DNA from: Desulfonauticus sp.
Lineage (GTDB): Bacteria; Desulfobacterota; Desulfovibrionia; Desulfovibrionales; Desulfonatronovibrionaceae
Direction of reading: 5' to 3'
DNA: 64,000 nt
NCBI GenBank assembly: GCA_030950395.1
Contig: JAUZRP010000043.1
Coordinates: 1 to 64,000 of the forward strand
Below are positions 19,214 to 31,340 of this stretch, in pieces (the first letter of the stretch is position 1; the number at the start of each line of letters is the position of its first letter). The position numbers and the translations under genes were made by a program. The notes under the pieces are model-generated. The model saw nothing but the letters and a program-made list of their open reading frames with translations, made no database searches and was not told the DNA's origin.

Positions 19214-19275
19214 TCCGCCCGGGTGGGGGAATTGGCTTTGACCTATACTTTACATATAGTGTCTTGGCCGGGCGG
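19214..19275 (-). ncRNA. Candidate structured RNA or unusual terminator (CCGCCCGG...CCGGGCGG outer stem with inner hairpin)
   Basis: Outer arms 19215..19222 and 19268..19275, inner CTATA/TATAG hairpin, then T-run on the minus strand (cggattttttt). Confidence 0.4.
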
Positions 19276-19395
19276 CTAAAAAGAAGAACCTAAAAAAGCC
19301 CTCCCTTTTAAAAGCGTTACAGATAAAAAACTTTAGACAGGATATTTAGCCTGTTTATGTTGATTTAATAAAAACACAGTGTTGTAAGCCAGCCC

Positions 19396-20553
19396 TTAAG
19401 CTTCAGTATTATCCTTTTTTCTTTTTTTAGCAATAATTTTGGCTATTTCTTCTCGGATAACTTTAGCTGCTTCTTTGGGCACCTTATGGGTAAGACAATC
19501 TTCCAATTCAAGTCTCATTTGCTTGGCTAGCAATTTTAAATCTTCTCTATTAATAAAATCTTTTTGCACCAAAATTTCATTCACAATTTCTCTTACCGAG
19601 CTATCTAAACTCTCTTTTGTTGGCTGTATTGACTGTTCTTGAGCAGTGTTTATAGTCTTTTCTAAATCACTTATTTTTTGTTCTAACTCACTTATTCTTT
19701 GCCCAATTTCTGATAACTTAACTTGCTCCTGTTTTTCCGCAGACAATTGATCTAATTCATCTTTTGTATTCTGAACATCCTGTTTTAGGGTATTAAACTC
19801 TTTTTCCAAAAAGGCTAATTTTTCTTCTAACCTAGAAATAGGTTCTTTTAACTCCTGTTGACATGACTGTAAATCAGATAATTTTTCATTAACAATTGTT
19901 TCTATAGTTTCTGTGATATTTTGGATAGTATCTTGTGCTTCAACTTTGTCCTCTGCTTTGATTTCATCTGATACTTGCGGCTCCTGAATGGATTGCTGAA
20001 CTTGCTGTTCTTTCTGGGTTTGCTCTGTTTTGTCTGATTTTTCTTGTTCCTGCTCAACAGGTGCTTTCTGTTTGGCGGTATCTTGAGATGCTTCAACTAG
20101 CTTTTCTCCATCTTTGTCCTGACTCGTTGGTTGAACACCTTCTTCAAGATCTTCGATATCTATTTCTTCTTTTGGAGAGGTTTCTGTTGCTTCTAACTCA
20201 GGCTCATCTTGCTCTTGTTTTGATGCATCTGATTCTACCTGGCCTTCAACCTGCTTTTCTTCCGGGCTTTCTTTAGGTGTAGAGGTTGTGGGTTCAGACT
20301 CATCCAATTCGTCTAGTCCATCGTCTTCAAATAAGTCATCAAAATCTAAACTTTCTTCTTCTTTGGTTGATTTCTTGGCCTCTTTAGAACCGCTATCTTC
20401 TTCTACTTCAAAAAGATCGTCCAATTCTGAAGCAAAATCATCATCGTCAACAGCATCTTCTTTGGGAAAAGACTCACCAGAAGAAGCTTCCTCAACAACC
20501 TCGGTCAACTCTATAATCTCTTCTTCCAAATTTTTATTATCTTTGTCGGCCAT
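19396..20553 (-). CDS. Highly acidic, coiled-coil hypothetical protein
   Basis: Start set to MADKDNKNL. Glu/Asp/Gln-rich low-complexity N-terminal half, heptad-like coiled coil (LSDLQSCQQELKEPISRLEEKLAFLEKEFNTLKQDV...), basic C-terminus KKRKKDN. Confidence 0.7.
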   Translation of the reverse strand: MADKDNKNLEEEIIELTEVVEEASSGESFPKEDAVDDDDFASELDDLFEVEEDSGSKEAKKSTKEEESLDFDDLFEDDGLDELDESEPTTSTPKESPEEKQVEGQVESDASKQEQDEPELEATETSPKEEIDIEDLEEGVQPTSQDKDGEKLVEASQDTAKQKAPVEQEQEKSDKTEQTQKEQQVQQSIQEPQVSDEIKAEDKVEAQDTIQNITETIETIVNEKLSDLQSCQQELKEPISRLEEKLAFLEKEFNTLKQDVQNTKDELDQLSAEKQEQVKLSEIGQRISELEQKISDLEKTINTAQEQSIQPTKESLDSSVREIVNEILVQKDFINREDLKLLAKQMRLELEDCLTHKVPKEAAKVIREEIAKIIAKKRKKDNTEA

Positions 20554-20740
20554 CCAAGCCTCCACTCTTTAGGGAATTAAAAAGCCTGAAACAGACTTAA
20601 TTGTATGAGGTTACCAAAAATCTAAAATATAAACTAATTGAAAAAATATAAACAAATTGAATAAAGGCCTATTTTCTGCCTAATAAAACGATCAGTTTTA
20701 ATTTCAAAAACGAGTTTATTTTAAGCTCTTAGCCACTTAA

Positions 20741-20782
20741 AAAAATAAGGGTTGGGGGAATTTACCCAACCCTTATTTTTTT
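20741..20782. terminator. Strong hairpin terminator downstream of the cytochrome c3 gene
   Basis: aataagggttggg - ggaattta - cccaacccttatt with A/T runs on both sides. Confidence 0.85.
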
Positions 20783-21168
20783 TATTTCTTTTTAGAATGG
20801 CACTTGTTACAAGAAGTAGGTCCAGTCTTTTTGCCAGCCTTTTTGTCTGCTTTATGACAGCCTACACAGCTTCTCTTACTTTTCCTGTCGTGAAAAGCTT
20901 TGAAAAAGCTCTTTTTGTTGTCATGACAACCTGCGTCAGAGCATTTTTTAATTTTAGACTTCCCATCCCAGGTGTGGTGACACACTTTACAATCAATATC
21001 CTTGTGATCTTCATGAGAAAACTTAGCAGGACCTTTTTTCAATTTTAATCCTGCTGGGGGAGCAATTAGTATTTCCCCTTTCGGAGCACTAATGGCCCAC
21101 AAGTTAGGAATAAGGAACAAAACAGCTACCAAGGCAGCCAAAGAACCAACCAACCAAGATCTTTTCAT
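20782..21168 (-). CDS. Periplasmic tetraheme cytochrome c3
   Basis: Signal peptide followed by CKVCHH, CSDAGCH (CX4CH), CVGCH, CNKCH heme motifs and FSHEDHK axial His region. Confidence 0.95.
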   Translation of the reverse strand: MKRSWLVGSLAALVAVLFLIPNLWAISAPKGEILIAPPAGLKLKKGPAKFSHEDHKDIDCKVCHHTWDGKSKIKKCSDAGCHDNKKSFFKAFHDRKSKRSCVGCHKADKKAGKKTGPTSCNKCHSKKK

Positions 21169-21335
21169 TGCACTAACCTCCTTTAAAAATTTAATCTATT
21201 CAAAAAAGAACAAGCTTTTGTATTATTTAAAATATAAAATTTTCTCATGTCAAGCAATCTGTCAAAATTTTCTGATTGTTAAATCGTAAAACAAAAGTAA
21301 TTCTACTGCCACCAAAAAAATCAAATTCTCCTGGA

Positions 21336-22604
21336 CTAAAATTCCAAAGCTTCTGCAGCCCTAAGGGTCTCCTGCCATTCTTGCTCTGTATGCACAAAAG
21401 AATTAAAACTGGTTTCAAAAGCTGAAGGAGCAAGATAAACCCCTTGTTTACGCATTTGTCTATAAAAAGAAGCAAAAATTTCTTGTTCACAGGCTTTGGC
21501 CTGACTAAAGTTTTTAACTGGTTTGTCTGTAAAAAACAAGGTAAACATAGAAGAAATAGTATTTACCTGAACGTCTAAACCTTTTTTTTCTAAAATTTCT
21601 TTTAATGATAAAGCAAGTTTCTTAGTTTGCTCAGCAAGGAGCTTGTAATCTGAGGTTTGCAACACCTTTAAGGTAGCAATACCAGCACTCATAGCTAGAG
21701 GGTTCCCGGACAAAGTTCCGGCCTGATAAACTGGTCCACAAGGAGCTATATGCTCCATTATTTGCTTTTTACCTCCATAAGCGCCAACAGGCAAACCTCC
21801 TCCTATAATTTTCCCCAAACAAGTAAGATCAGGTTCAATACCAAAATAACCTTGAGCTCCCCTATAGTCCACTCTAAACCCTGTAATAACCTCGTCAAAA
21901 ATAAGTAAGCTGCCATACCTAAAAGTAAGCTCTCTTAGTCCCTGCAAAAAACCCTCCTCGGGCAAAATTACCCCCATATTGCCCGCCACAGGCTCCACAA
22001 TCACTGCAGCAATATCATCTCCGTATCTCTTAAACAAATCTTCTACCTGATCTAAATCGTTGTATTCAGCCAACAGGGTATGGGCTACTGTTTCTTCTGG
22101 GATACCAGGAGTGCCAGGAATAGACAAGGTAGCTACTCCAGAACCAGCACTAGCCAAAAAACTATCAGCATGGCCATGGTAACAACCAATAAATTTTACT
22201 ATTTTTTTACGTTTGGTATAGCCTCTGGCAAGCCTTACAGCACTCATAGTCGCTTCTGTACCCGAATTGACCATTCTCACCATCTCTATGCCAGGAATGG
22301 CATCTACAATCAACTCGGCCAGTTCTATTTCCAAAGCACAAGGGGCTCCAAAACTCGTGCCTTTTTCCAGGGTCTCTAAAAGTGCTTTTTTAACTTCAGG
22401 ATGAAGATGTCCCAAAATCAAAGGACCCCAGGATAGCACATAATCAATATACCTGCGCCCTTCTTCAGAATAGATAAAAGGTCCCTCTCCTCTGGCAATA
22501 AATAAAGGATCTGTTTGCACACTTAAACAGGCCCGAACAGGGCTATTTACTCCGCCGGGGATCAGTTCTTTAGCTTTTGCAAATAGCTGTTTTGAATCTG
22601 TCAT
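21336..22604 (-). CDS. hemL: Glutamate-1-semialdehyde 2,1-aminomutase
   Basis: [11 protein letters not shown]-terminus, [19 protein letters not shown]-Lys motif. Confidence 0.97.
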   Translation of the reverse strand: MTDSKQLFAKAKELIPGGVNSPVRACLSVQTDPLFIARGEGPFIYSEEGRRYIDYVLSWGPLILGHLHPEVKKALLETLEKGTSFGAPCALEIELAELIVDAIPGIEMVRMVNSGTEATMSAVRLARGYTKRKKIVKFIGCYHGHADSFLASAGSGVATLSIPGTPGIPEETVAHTLLAEYNDLDQVEDLFKRYGDDIAAVIVEPVAGNMGVILPEEGFLQGLRELTFRYGSLLIFDEVITGFRVDYRGAQGYFGIEPDLTCLGKIIGGGLPVGAYGGKKQIMEHIAPCGPVYQAGTLSGNPLAMSAGIATLKVLQTSDYKLLAEQTKKLALSLKEILEKKGLDVQVNTISSMFTLFFTDKPVKNFSQAKACEQEIFASFYRQMRKQGVYLAPSAFETSFNSFVHTEQEWQETLRAAEALEF

Positions 22605-22630
22605 ACTTCCTCCTGGTAAACTTTATTCAA

Positions 22631-23128
22631 TCAAAAATATTCCATAGATGTCTTTTTTAATTCTTGCACACTTTCCAAAATCTCATAATCAGAAATCCCT
22701 GTCTGCTTAGACAGATATTCTATAAGTTGTTCACAATCTTCTTTAGTTGCAGCATGAATCATGGTATAAATATTATACGGCCAATCAGGTATGATTTTGC
22801 GCTCATAACAATGAGTAATCTCTGGTCTAGAGACAAAGATATTGGCCACCTGTTCAACCTTATCCTCAGGCACTCTCCAGGCCACCATAGCATTTTGATT
22901 ATAACCAGCCTGCTGATGACGTAAAGTTGCTCCAAAACGCCTGATGTAGCCTTGCTCTTTCAAACGAATTAATAACTGTAAAACAGCCTCTTCTGAGATG
23001 CCCACACTCTTTGCAATATCCCGAAAAGGAGTCGGACTCTCTGGCAAATCCCCCTGGACCACTTTTAACACCAATAATTCCTGCCGAGTAAAAGGTATAG
23101 AATAACGCAACCTGACCTCCATTTCCAA
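22631..23128 (-). CDS. ahbB: Lrp/AsnC-family siroheme decarboxylase subunit (AhbB-like)
   Basis: AsnC-like HTH plus RRFGATLRHQQAGY and DWPYNIYTMIHA; adjacent to hemL. AhbA versus AhbB subunit assignment is by recall. Confidence 0.72.
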   Translation of the reverse strand: MEMEVRLRYSIPFTRQELLVLKVVQGDLPESPTPFRDIAKSVGISEEAVLQLLIRLKEQGYIRRFGATLRHQQAGYNQNAMVAWRVPEDKVEQVANIFVSRPEITHCYERKIIPDWPYNIYTMIHAATKEDCEQLIEYLSKQTGISDYEILESVQELKKTSMEYF

Positions 23129-23355
23129 CTAATCTAAAACAATAAATTTTTATAAACCAGAGATAGTCAGGATGCAAGAAAATTCATTACATTCAAATCC
23201 TGTTCATCATTGTAAAAACAAAACTATCCAATTCTAAACAAAAAACAAGCACAACTACTAAGAAACTTAAGTGTTGACGCTTATTGATTAAGAGCTTAGA
23301 TGTAACGACTTAAAACTTACAACTTAAAACTTACAACAATTTTTCCAGATGCTAA

Positions 23356-24684
<1,329 letters not shown>

Positions 24685-24748
24685 AGTATTACTGGGACCA
24701 ACCAAACCCAAAAAATGTCCCTTTGTAACTAAAGCTGGCGAACAGGAC

Positions 24749-24782
24749 AAAAAAAAGAGCCACCCCAAGGGATGGCTCTTTT
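24749..24782 (-). terminator. Terminator of the groES-groEL operon (possibly bidirectional with serS)
   Basis: Minus strand: aagagccatcccttggggtggctctttttttt stem-loop plus U-run. Confidence 0.85.
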
Positions 24783-24807
24783 AGGTTTAATGTGTTTACG
24801 ATCCGAT

Positions 24808-26451
<1,644 letters not shown>

Positions 26452-26469
26452 TTAAAAAATTTTTTTAAT

Positions 26470-26790
26470 TTACTCAATAATAGCCAAAATGTCATCTTCC
26501 CTCATAACCAAATGCTCAACACCTTCTATTTTCACCTCAGTGCCTGCATACTTATTAAACAACACTTTATCACCTTTTTTCACACTCATAGGAATAGTCT
26601 TACCATCATCAGTTACTCGACCATCACCTACAGCCACTACCTCGCCTTTAATTGGTTTTTCTTTTGCAGTATCAGGGATGATAATCCCCCCTTTAGTAAC
26701 CTCTTCTTCTTCCAAACGCTTTACCAAAACTCTGTCATGCAAAGGCTTCAAGTTCATAACGTATCCCTCCTTCAAGGTTTTTGTTGTCAA
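26470..26790 (-). CDS. groS: 10 kDa co-chaperonin GroES
   Basis: [35 protein letters not shown]; the true start is probably MNLKPL (26757). Confidence 0.98.
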   Translation of the reverse strand: MTTKTLKEGYVMNLKPLHDRVLVKRLEEEEVTKGGIIIPDTAKEKPIKGEVVAVGDGRVTDDGKTIPMSVKKGDKVLFNKYAGTEVKIEGVEHLVMREDDILAIIE

Positions 26791-26834
26791 AATCTTAGAC
26801 TTGATTTAAGACGATGCCTCATATAAACACGCTT

Positions 26835-26861
26835 TTAGCAGTCGTCAAGAGGGAGTGCTAA
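26835..26861. promoter_or_regulatory. CIRCE element (HrcA operator) upstream of groES
   Basis: TTAGCAgTC-N9-GAGTGCTAA, one mismatch to TTAGCACTC-N9-GAGTGCTAA, correct 9-nt spacer, directly upstream of groES. Confidence 0.92.
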
Positions 26862-26911
26862 AAAAAATTATTTTTTAGTTTAGCCAAAGAAAAAGCTGGA
26901 GGAAATAACAA

Positions 26912-27655
26912 ATGAAAATAACTTTCCTTTCAGTTGGAGAAGCCTTTGATGAACATCTAGCCAATACATCCCTATTGGTAAGTACAGAAAAACTAGATCT
27001 ACTCATAGATTGTGGCTTTTCAGTTCCTCCTTATTTTTGGCAACATACCAAAAATCCTCTAGACCTCACTGCTATCTACATAACTCACCTGCACGGAGAT
27101 CATTATTTTGGCCTGCCCCAACTTTTACTCCGTTTTTACGAACATAATAGGAGCAAAGAACTAATTATTTTAGGACCTAAAGGTATAAAAGAAAAGCTTC
27201 TCACCATTTTAGACTATGCCTACTCTGGATTAACAAACAAACTGGGCTTTAACTTGATTTTTCAGGAGTTAGAAGCAGATGAAGAATTTTCCCTCTCCCC
27301 TTTGCTTATTAAAACATTTCAAAGTCAACATCCAGTCAATTGTCTTGGAATAGGCATTCTTGAGGGGAAAACCAAAATTTATTATTCTGGAGATGGTCTT
27401 CCAGGCCAAAAAGCCCGGGACTTTTGCAAACTAGCTAATCTAGTTATTTTAGAAACTTATACCATAGATGCTCCCAAACCAGGACATAATTCTATTAAAC
27501 AGGCAATAGATATAGCCACCCAATGCAAAATGATAGCCCTGGTTCACATCCAGAGAAATGAAAGAAAGACATTAAAACAATTCTCTCACCTTATAGACAA
27601 TAATTTTAATATTCCTGTGTTTATTCCAGATAAAGGAAGTATTATTTATCTCTAA
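26912..27655 (+). CDS. Ribonuclease Z-like metallo-beta-lactamase fold hydrolase
   Basis: THLHGDHYFGLP metal-binding motif, YSGDGLPG, late HIQRNER motif. Confidence 0.85.
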   Translation: MKITFLSVGEAFDEHLANTSLLVSTEKLDLLIDCGFSVPPYFWQHTKNPLDLTAIYITHLHGDHYFGLPQLLLRFYEHNRSKELIILGPKGIKEKLLTILDYAYSGLTNKLGFNLIFQELEADEEFSLSPLLIKTFQSQHPVNCLGIGILEGKTKIYYSGDGLPGQKARDFCKLANLVILETYTIDAPKPGHNSIKQAIDIATQCKMIALVHIQRNERKTLKQFSHLIDNNFNIPVFIPDKGSIIYL

Positions 27656-27730
27656 GATCCAAAACAAATTGAATACACCCAAAAGCAGCTCATCAGACCT
27701 TAAGGCTAATTTTATTTCCTGTGCCAAAGA

Positions 27731-28510
27731 TTACAAATAAGCCTGGGCCACTAGAGACAAATCTACATACTTCATTTTTTTCTTTATATTAAAGCACAGC
27801 TCAGCAGAAACCAACATTTTGTTTTTGGTATGAAAAATAATTTCGTTTTTTTGCAAGTTTAATCTATGTTTAATAAAATCATAATCAAAATTATCTATTA
27901 TTAAAGCTAGCCCTTCAGCAAAATAAACTGAATTTATATATTGCATGCATTTTTGCAAAATAGAGATATCATATTTTCGTTCCAGACAATTGTAAATTAT
28001 AAGATTTAACATCAATTTTTCTGGATTTAACCTATGATCTATATTTAAAAATTTCTTTTTAGCAACTTCATCTTGATGCCCAAACTCTAGGACAAACTTC
28101 TTGGCAGTTTTTAAAATTTCTTGTTCATATATAGGCGCAAGTGGGTATTTAGAAATAAAACGAATCATAACTTTTTGAGGATTTTCTCTGGTAGCCATCC
28201 CTAAAACAGAAATAGCCATTAAGATTAATTTTTTTTCTAAATCTCTTAAAAAAGAATTCATCTTTACCTTGGCCAAAGATAGACAGTCTTCTGGAGGAAT
28301 TTTAGATTGTAATAGTCTTAACAAATAATTAATGTATGGCTCTGAAGTAAGTTTTATTTCTTGTTCTAAAACACTTTTGCTAAATAATTTAGCCAAAGAC
28401 AACCAATAAACCACCACCCCTTCCAGGGGCATTTCTACCAAATCAAACTCATTGCGCGGCCTCCGTTGGTTTATTGAGGTTTTGGGCTTTAAAATAAGCA
28501 ATTTTTTCAT
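27731..28510 (-). CDS. Hypothetical protein
   Basis: 259 aa continuous ORF with a consistent gene-like position; no family recognised. Confidence 0.6.
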   Translation of the reverse strand: MKKLLILKPKTSINQRRPRNEFDLVEMPLEGVVVYWLSLAKLFSKSVLEQEIKLTSEPYINYLLRLLQSKIPPEDCLSLAKVKMNSFLRDLEKKLILMAISVLGMATRENPQKVMIRFISKYPLAPIYEQEILKTAKKFVLEFGHQDEVAKKKFLNIDHRLNPEKLMLNLIIYNCLERKYDISILQKCMQYINSVYFAEGLALIIDNFDYDFIKHRLNLQKNEIIFHTKNKMLVSAELCFNIKKKMKYVDLSLVAQAYL

Positions 28511-28548
28511 ATTTAGGTCTTTCAGGACTTCTTTATTTAGTAAGCAAG

Positions 28549-29160
28549 TTATCTAACTAATACCTGTGGTTTATAATCTTTTAGGTCGTCTTCTTGAAAT
28601 CCTAATTCTTTTAACATAAAATTTACTGGTGTTAGCAAAATAGGTTGCAATTCAAAGGTACGCACAAATAGATCCACAAAGAGTTCCTGGACTTTTTCTC
28701 TAACAGAGCAAAAATAAATAAAATTTTTTTCCATATCCCAGACCACATCAAAAACAGCTGGTACAGGCAAAGTTTTTGTTAACAATTTCAATCTGATATT
28801 TTCTTTTAATTCTTTTTTTTCTTCTCTGGCAACAAATTTTTGCCCCTGTTCTTGTTTTTTTTGGAGCAACTCTTTTAAGGCAACTTCGTAATGTTTTTTT
28901 AAAACAGCAGGAGCAATTCTTCTTGTATCAAGGCGCAAGCTAAAAACAGCATATTGACCTTTAAAAGGTGAGGTAAAAAAGCTACTATCCAGCCAATTAT
29001 CAAAACACACCCAGCCAGCACCTCTCTCTACAGAGAGCTCCTCAATTTCTTTAAAACCATATAGCCTTAATCTCTCTTGGATGTTTTTAAAAAGCTCATC
29101 CGACACCTGTACTTCTACTTTATACAACGTAAAACTTACACTAGCACTTAAAATTCCCAT
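28549..29160 (-). CDS. RdgC-like (recombination-associated) protein
   Basis: VLKKHYEVALKELLQKKQEQGQKFVAREEKKELKENIRLKLLTKTLPVPAVFDVVWD resembles the RdgC N-terminal domain pattern; shorter than E. coli RdgC. Confidence 0.65.
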   Translation of the reverse strand: MGILSASVSFTLYKVEVQVSDELFKNIQERLRLYGFKEIEELSVERGAGWVCFDNWLDSSFFTSPFKGQYAVFSLRLDTRRIAPAVLKKHYEVALKELLQKKQEQGQKFVAREEKKELKENIRLKLLTKTLPVPAVFDVVWDMEKNFIYFCSVREKVQELFVDLFVRTFELQPILLTPVNFMLKELGFQEDDLKDYKPQVLVR

Positions 29161-29258
29161 TCATAACTCCCCAAAATATTTAGTAAAGATAATAATCCCC
29201 AAAAACAGTTATCTCTTGGGGCATAGCTTAATTTTTAAACAAAGTTAATAAAAATTTA

Positions 29259-29297
29259 GCCCCACTTGTGAACAAAACTTTGATTAACAAGTGAGGC
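29259..29297. terminator. Probable terminator hairpin between the oxidoreductase and rdgC-like genes
   Basis: GCCCCACTTGT (29259..29269) / ACAAGTGAGGC (29287..29297), one mismatch, flanked by AT-rich tracts. Confidence 0.55.
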
Positions 29298-29338
29298 TTT
29301 ATAAAATTAGCAACCAAGTGAACATTAACGATAAGCCT

Positions 29339-31126
29339 TTAATTATCCCTTAAGGCTTGGCTAATTTGTTCTTTTAGTCTATAACTTTCATAGCCTGCCA
29401 AGAGGCAAGCATGCGTAGGGCACGCGGCCTGACACATACCACACCCCCTACAACGGACAGTATCAACTTGAGCAACCTGCTTAGGCCAATCAGAATTGTA
29501 TCCCTCTATGGTTATAGCACCTACAGGACAGGCATTAACACAAAAACCACACCCATTGCACTTTTCAGCCAAAACATAAGCTTTACGTAATTCAACGTTA
29601 AATCCTAACGTAATACAACTTTTACAGTTTTCACATCCTCCACAATGAAGACACCTTCCGGTCTCTTCAATTAGTTGATCTAAAGAAAAACCAGCCTGCT
29701 CCAAGGCAAAACTATACAGCCTCTTTTCTACGGACAGACATTCAGGTTTTTGCTCTGCTCTTTTTTCAAGAATTTCCTTTTTATAAGGAACAGGTTTTAA
29801 CAAAATATAGTATTTAGATTTATCTTCTGGCAAAAGAGTGCTGTCTTGCAAATATTTTTTTATAGATGCTGCAGCTTCTTTCCCAGCACTTATAGCTTGG
29901 GAAGCATAACCAACTTTAAATACATCTCCGGCCATAAAAATATTTTGATTTGCTACTTGAAATGTATGGGGATCAACATTCAACTTCCCATCCTCTGAAT
30001 ATAAATCCTGCAAGTAATTTTTATCAGGCAATTGGCCAATTCCAAAAACCACATAATCTGTGTCAAGAGTAATATTATCACTAAAATCAAATTGAGGGTT
30101 AAATATTTTCTGATCATCTTTCAAATCATAAACTGAAGTACAACGAGAAAAGATTAATCTTAATTTACCCTGCTCCTTTTTTATATCTTGCAACCCTCGA
30201 GAATAATAAAATGTTACCCCTTCTTCCAACCCCCCTAATTCATCTTCCCGATTGGCCAGGATCCCATCTTTAGATGTTCTGTCTTTGGATTCCAAACAGG
30301 CCAAACTGACAATTGCTCCATAACGACGTAATGAGCGAGCAGCATCTATAGCCACACCACTGCCACCAATCACTATAACCTTTTTATCCAAATACTTTTT
30401 TTCATCTAAACGACCTTCACTAATAGCAGCCAATATGTCAATGGCATTTTCCACTTCTTTAAAACCCTGCGCAAATGGTGGAACAGGTCTAGGTAAATGG
30501 GTGCCTGTAGCAATTAACACAGCGTCATATTCTTTTTTTAAGGAAGAAATAGAAGGTCGAACGTTTAAATGCATTTCTATTCCCAAAGGACTAATTGCCT
30601 GATCTATGGCAAAATTAAGAATATCATCCGGCAACCTAAAAGAAGGAATAAAGCGCAATGCCCCCCCTAACCTGGACCTTGCTTCAAATAAACTTACCCT
30701 ATACCCATCTTTGGCTAGAAAAAAAGCAGCACTAATACCAGCAGGACCGCCACCTACAATAGCAATCCTCTTTTCTATGCGTCTGCCAGGTTTGATTGGT
30801 CTGTAAGCAGGTAGTGCGCCATTAATAACCTTATCTCTGTACCAGTCAAATATAAACCTCTCGATAAACCTGATGTGCACATTTGAGTCTATTTGGGCCC
30901 GATTACAATATTTTTCACACAACCCACAAACATATCCACACACACCAAAAAGAGGATTGATATGAAAAATTTCATCAAAAACAGGAAGAAGAGCCTTGTC
31001 CTCTAGCAACTTGCCTTTAATTCCTTGAGCTAAATAATGTATAAGGATATTGTGGCGCTGAATAGGCCTTTTGATAGGACACCCATTTCTACAAGGAGAA
31101 ATAAATAAAGGAATTGTTTGACTCAT
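29339..31126 (-). CDS. FAD/NAD(P)-binding oxidoreductase (glutamate synthase small-subunit-like) with C-terminal 2[4Fe-4S] ferredoxin domain
   Basis: IAIVGGGPAGISAAFFLAKDGYRVSLFEA; CNGCGFCVNACPVGA and CRGCGMCQAACPTHA clusters; extra CLHCGGCENCKSC motif. Confidence 0.88.
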   Translation of the reverse strand: MSQTIPLFISPCRNGCPIKRPIQRHNILIHYLAQGIKGKLLEDKALLPVFDEIFHINPLFGVCGYVCGLCEKYCNRAQIDSNVHIRFIERFIFDWYRDKVINGALPAYRPIKPGRRIEKRIAIVGGGPAGISAAFFLAKDGYRVSLFEARSRLGGALRFIPSFRLPDDILNFAIDQAISPLGIEMHLNVRPSISSLKKEYDAVLIATGTHLPRPVPPFAQGFKEVENAIDILAAISEGRLDEKKYLDKKVIVIGGSGVAIDAARSLRRYGAIVSLACLESKDRTSKDGILANREDELGGLEEGVTFYYSRGLQDIKKEQGKLRLIFSRCTSVYDLKDDQKIFNPQFDFSDNITLDTDYVVFGIGQLPDKNYLQDLYSEDGKLNVDPHTFQVANQNIFMAGDVFKVGYASQAISAGKEAAASIKKYLQDSTLLPEDKSKYYILLKPVPYKKEILEKRAEQKPECLSVEKRLYSFALEQAGFSLDQLIEETGRCLHCGGCENCKSCITLGFNVELRKAYVLAEKCNGCGFCVNACPVGAITIEGYNSDWPKQVAQVDTVRCRGCGMCQAACPTHACLLAGYESYRLKEQISQALRDN

Positions 31127-31340
31127 AGAACACCTCTCTTTTTATTTTGGGAATTACATCAGGCAATTTGATGTTACTAAATTTTTAAAAATATATCAAA
31201 TTTTTTACCAAAAAACAATTTTTTATTCACAAGACCTAACTGCAAAAAACCAAAATTGGCGTTTTTGATTAAATTCTCAAGCTGTAACCAGTTTAAAAAA
31301 TTTCTATCTAACTAATTAAATTAGTTTTTGCAGAGGAATC

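Noticed and set aside
20061-20572. Ser/Leu-rich + strand ORFs (20061..20276, 20288..20572) opposite the acidic protein gene
   Set aside because: Low-complexity antisense of the Glu/Asp-rich minus-strand gene, not independent genes.
23308-23335. Tandem 14-bp repeat acttaaaacttaca x2 before serS
   Set aside because: Too short and AT-rich to claim function; probably related to the generic dispersed intergenic words.
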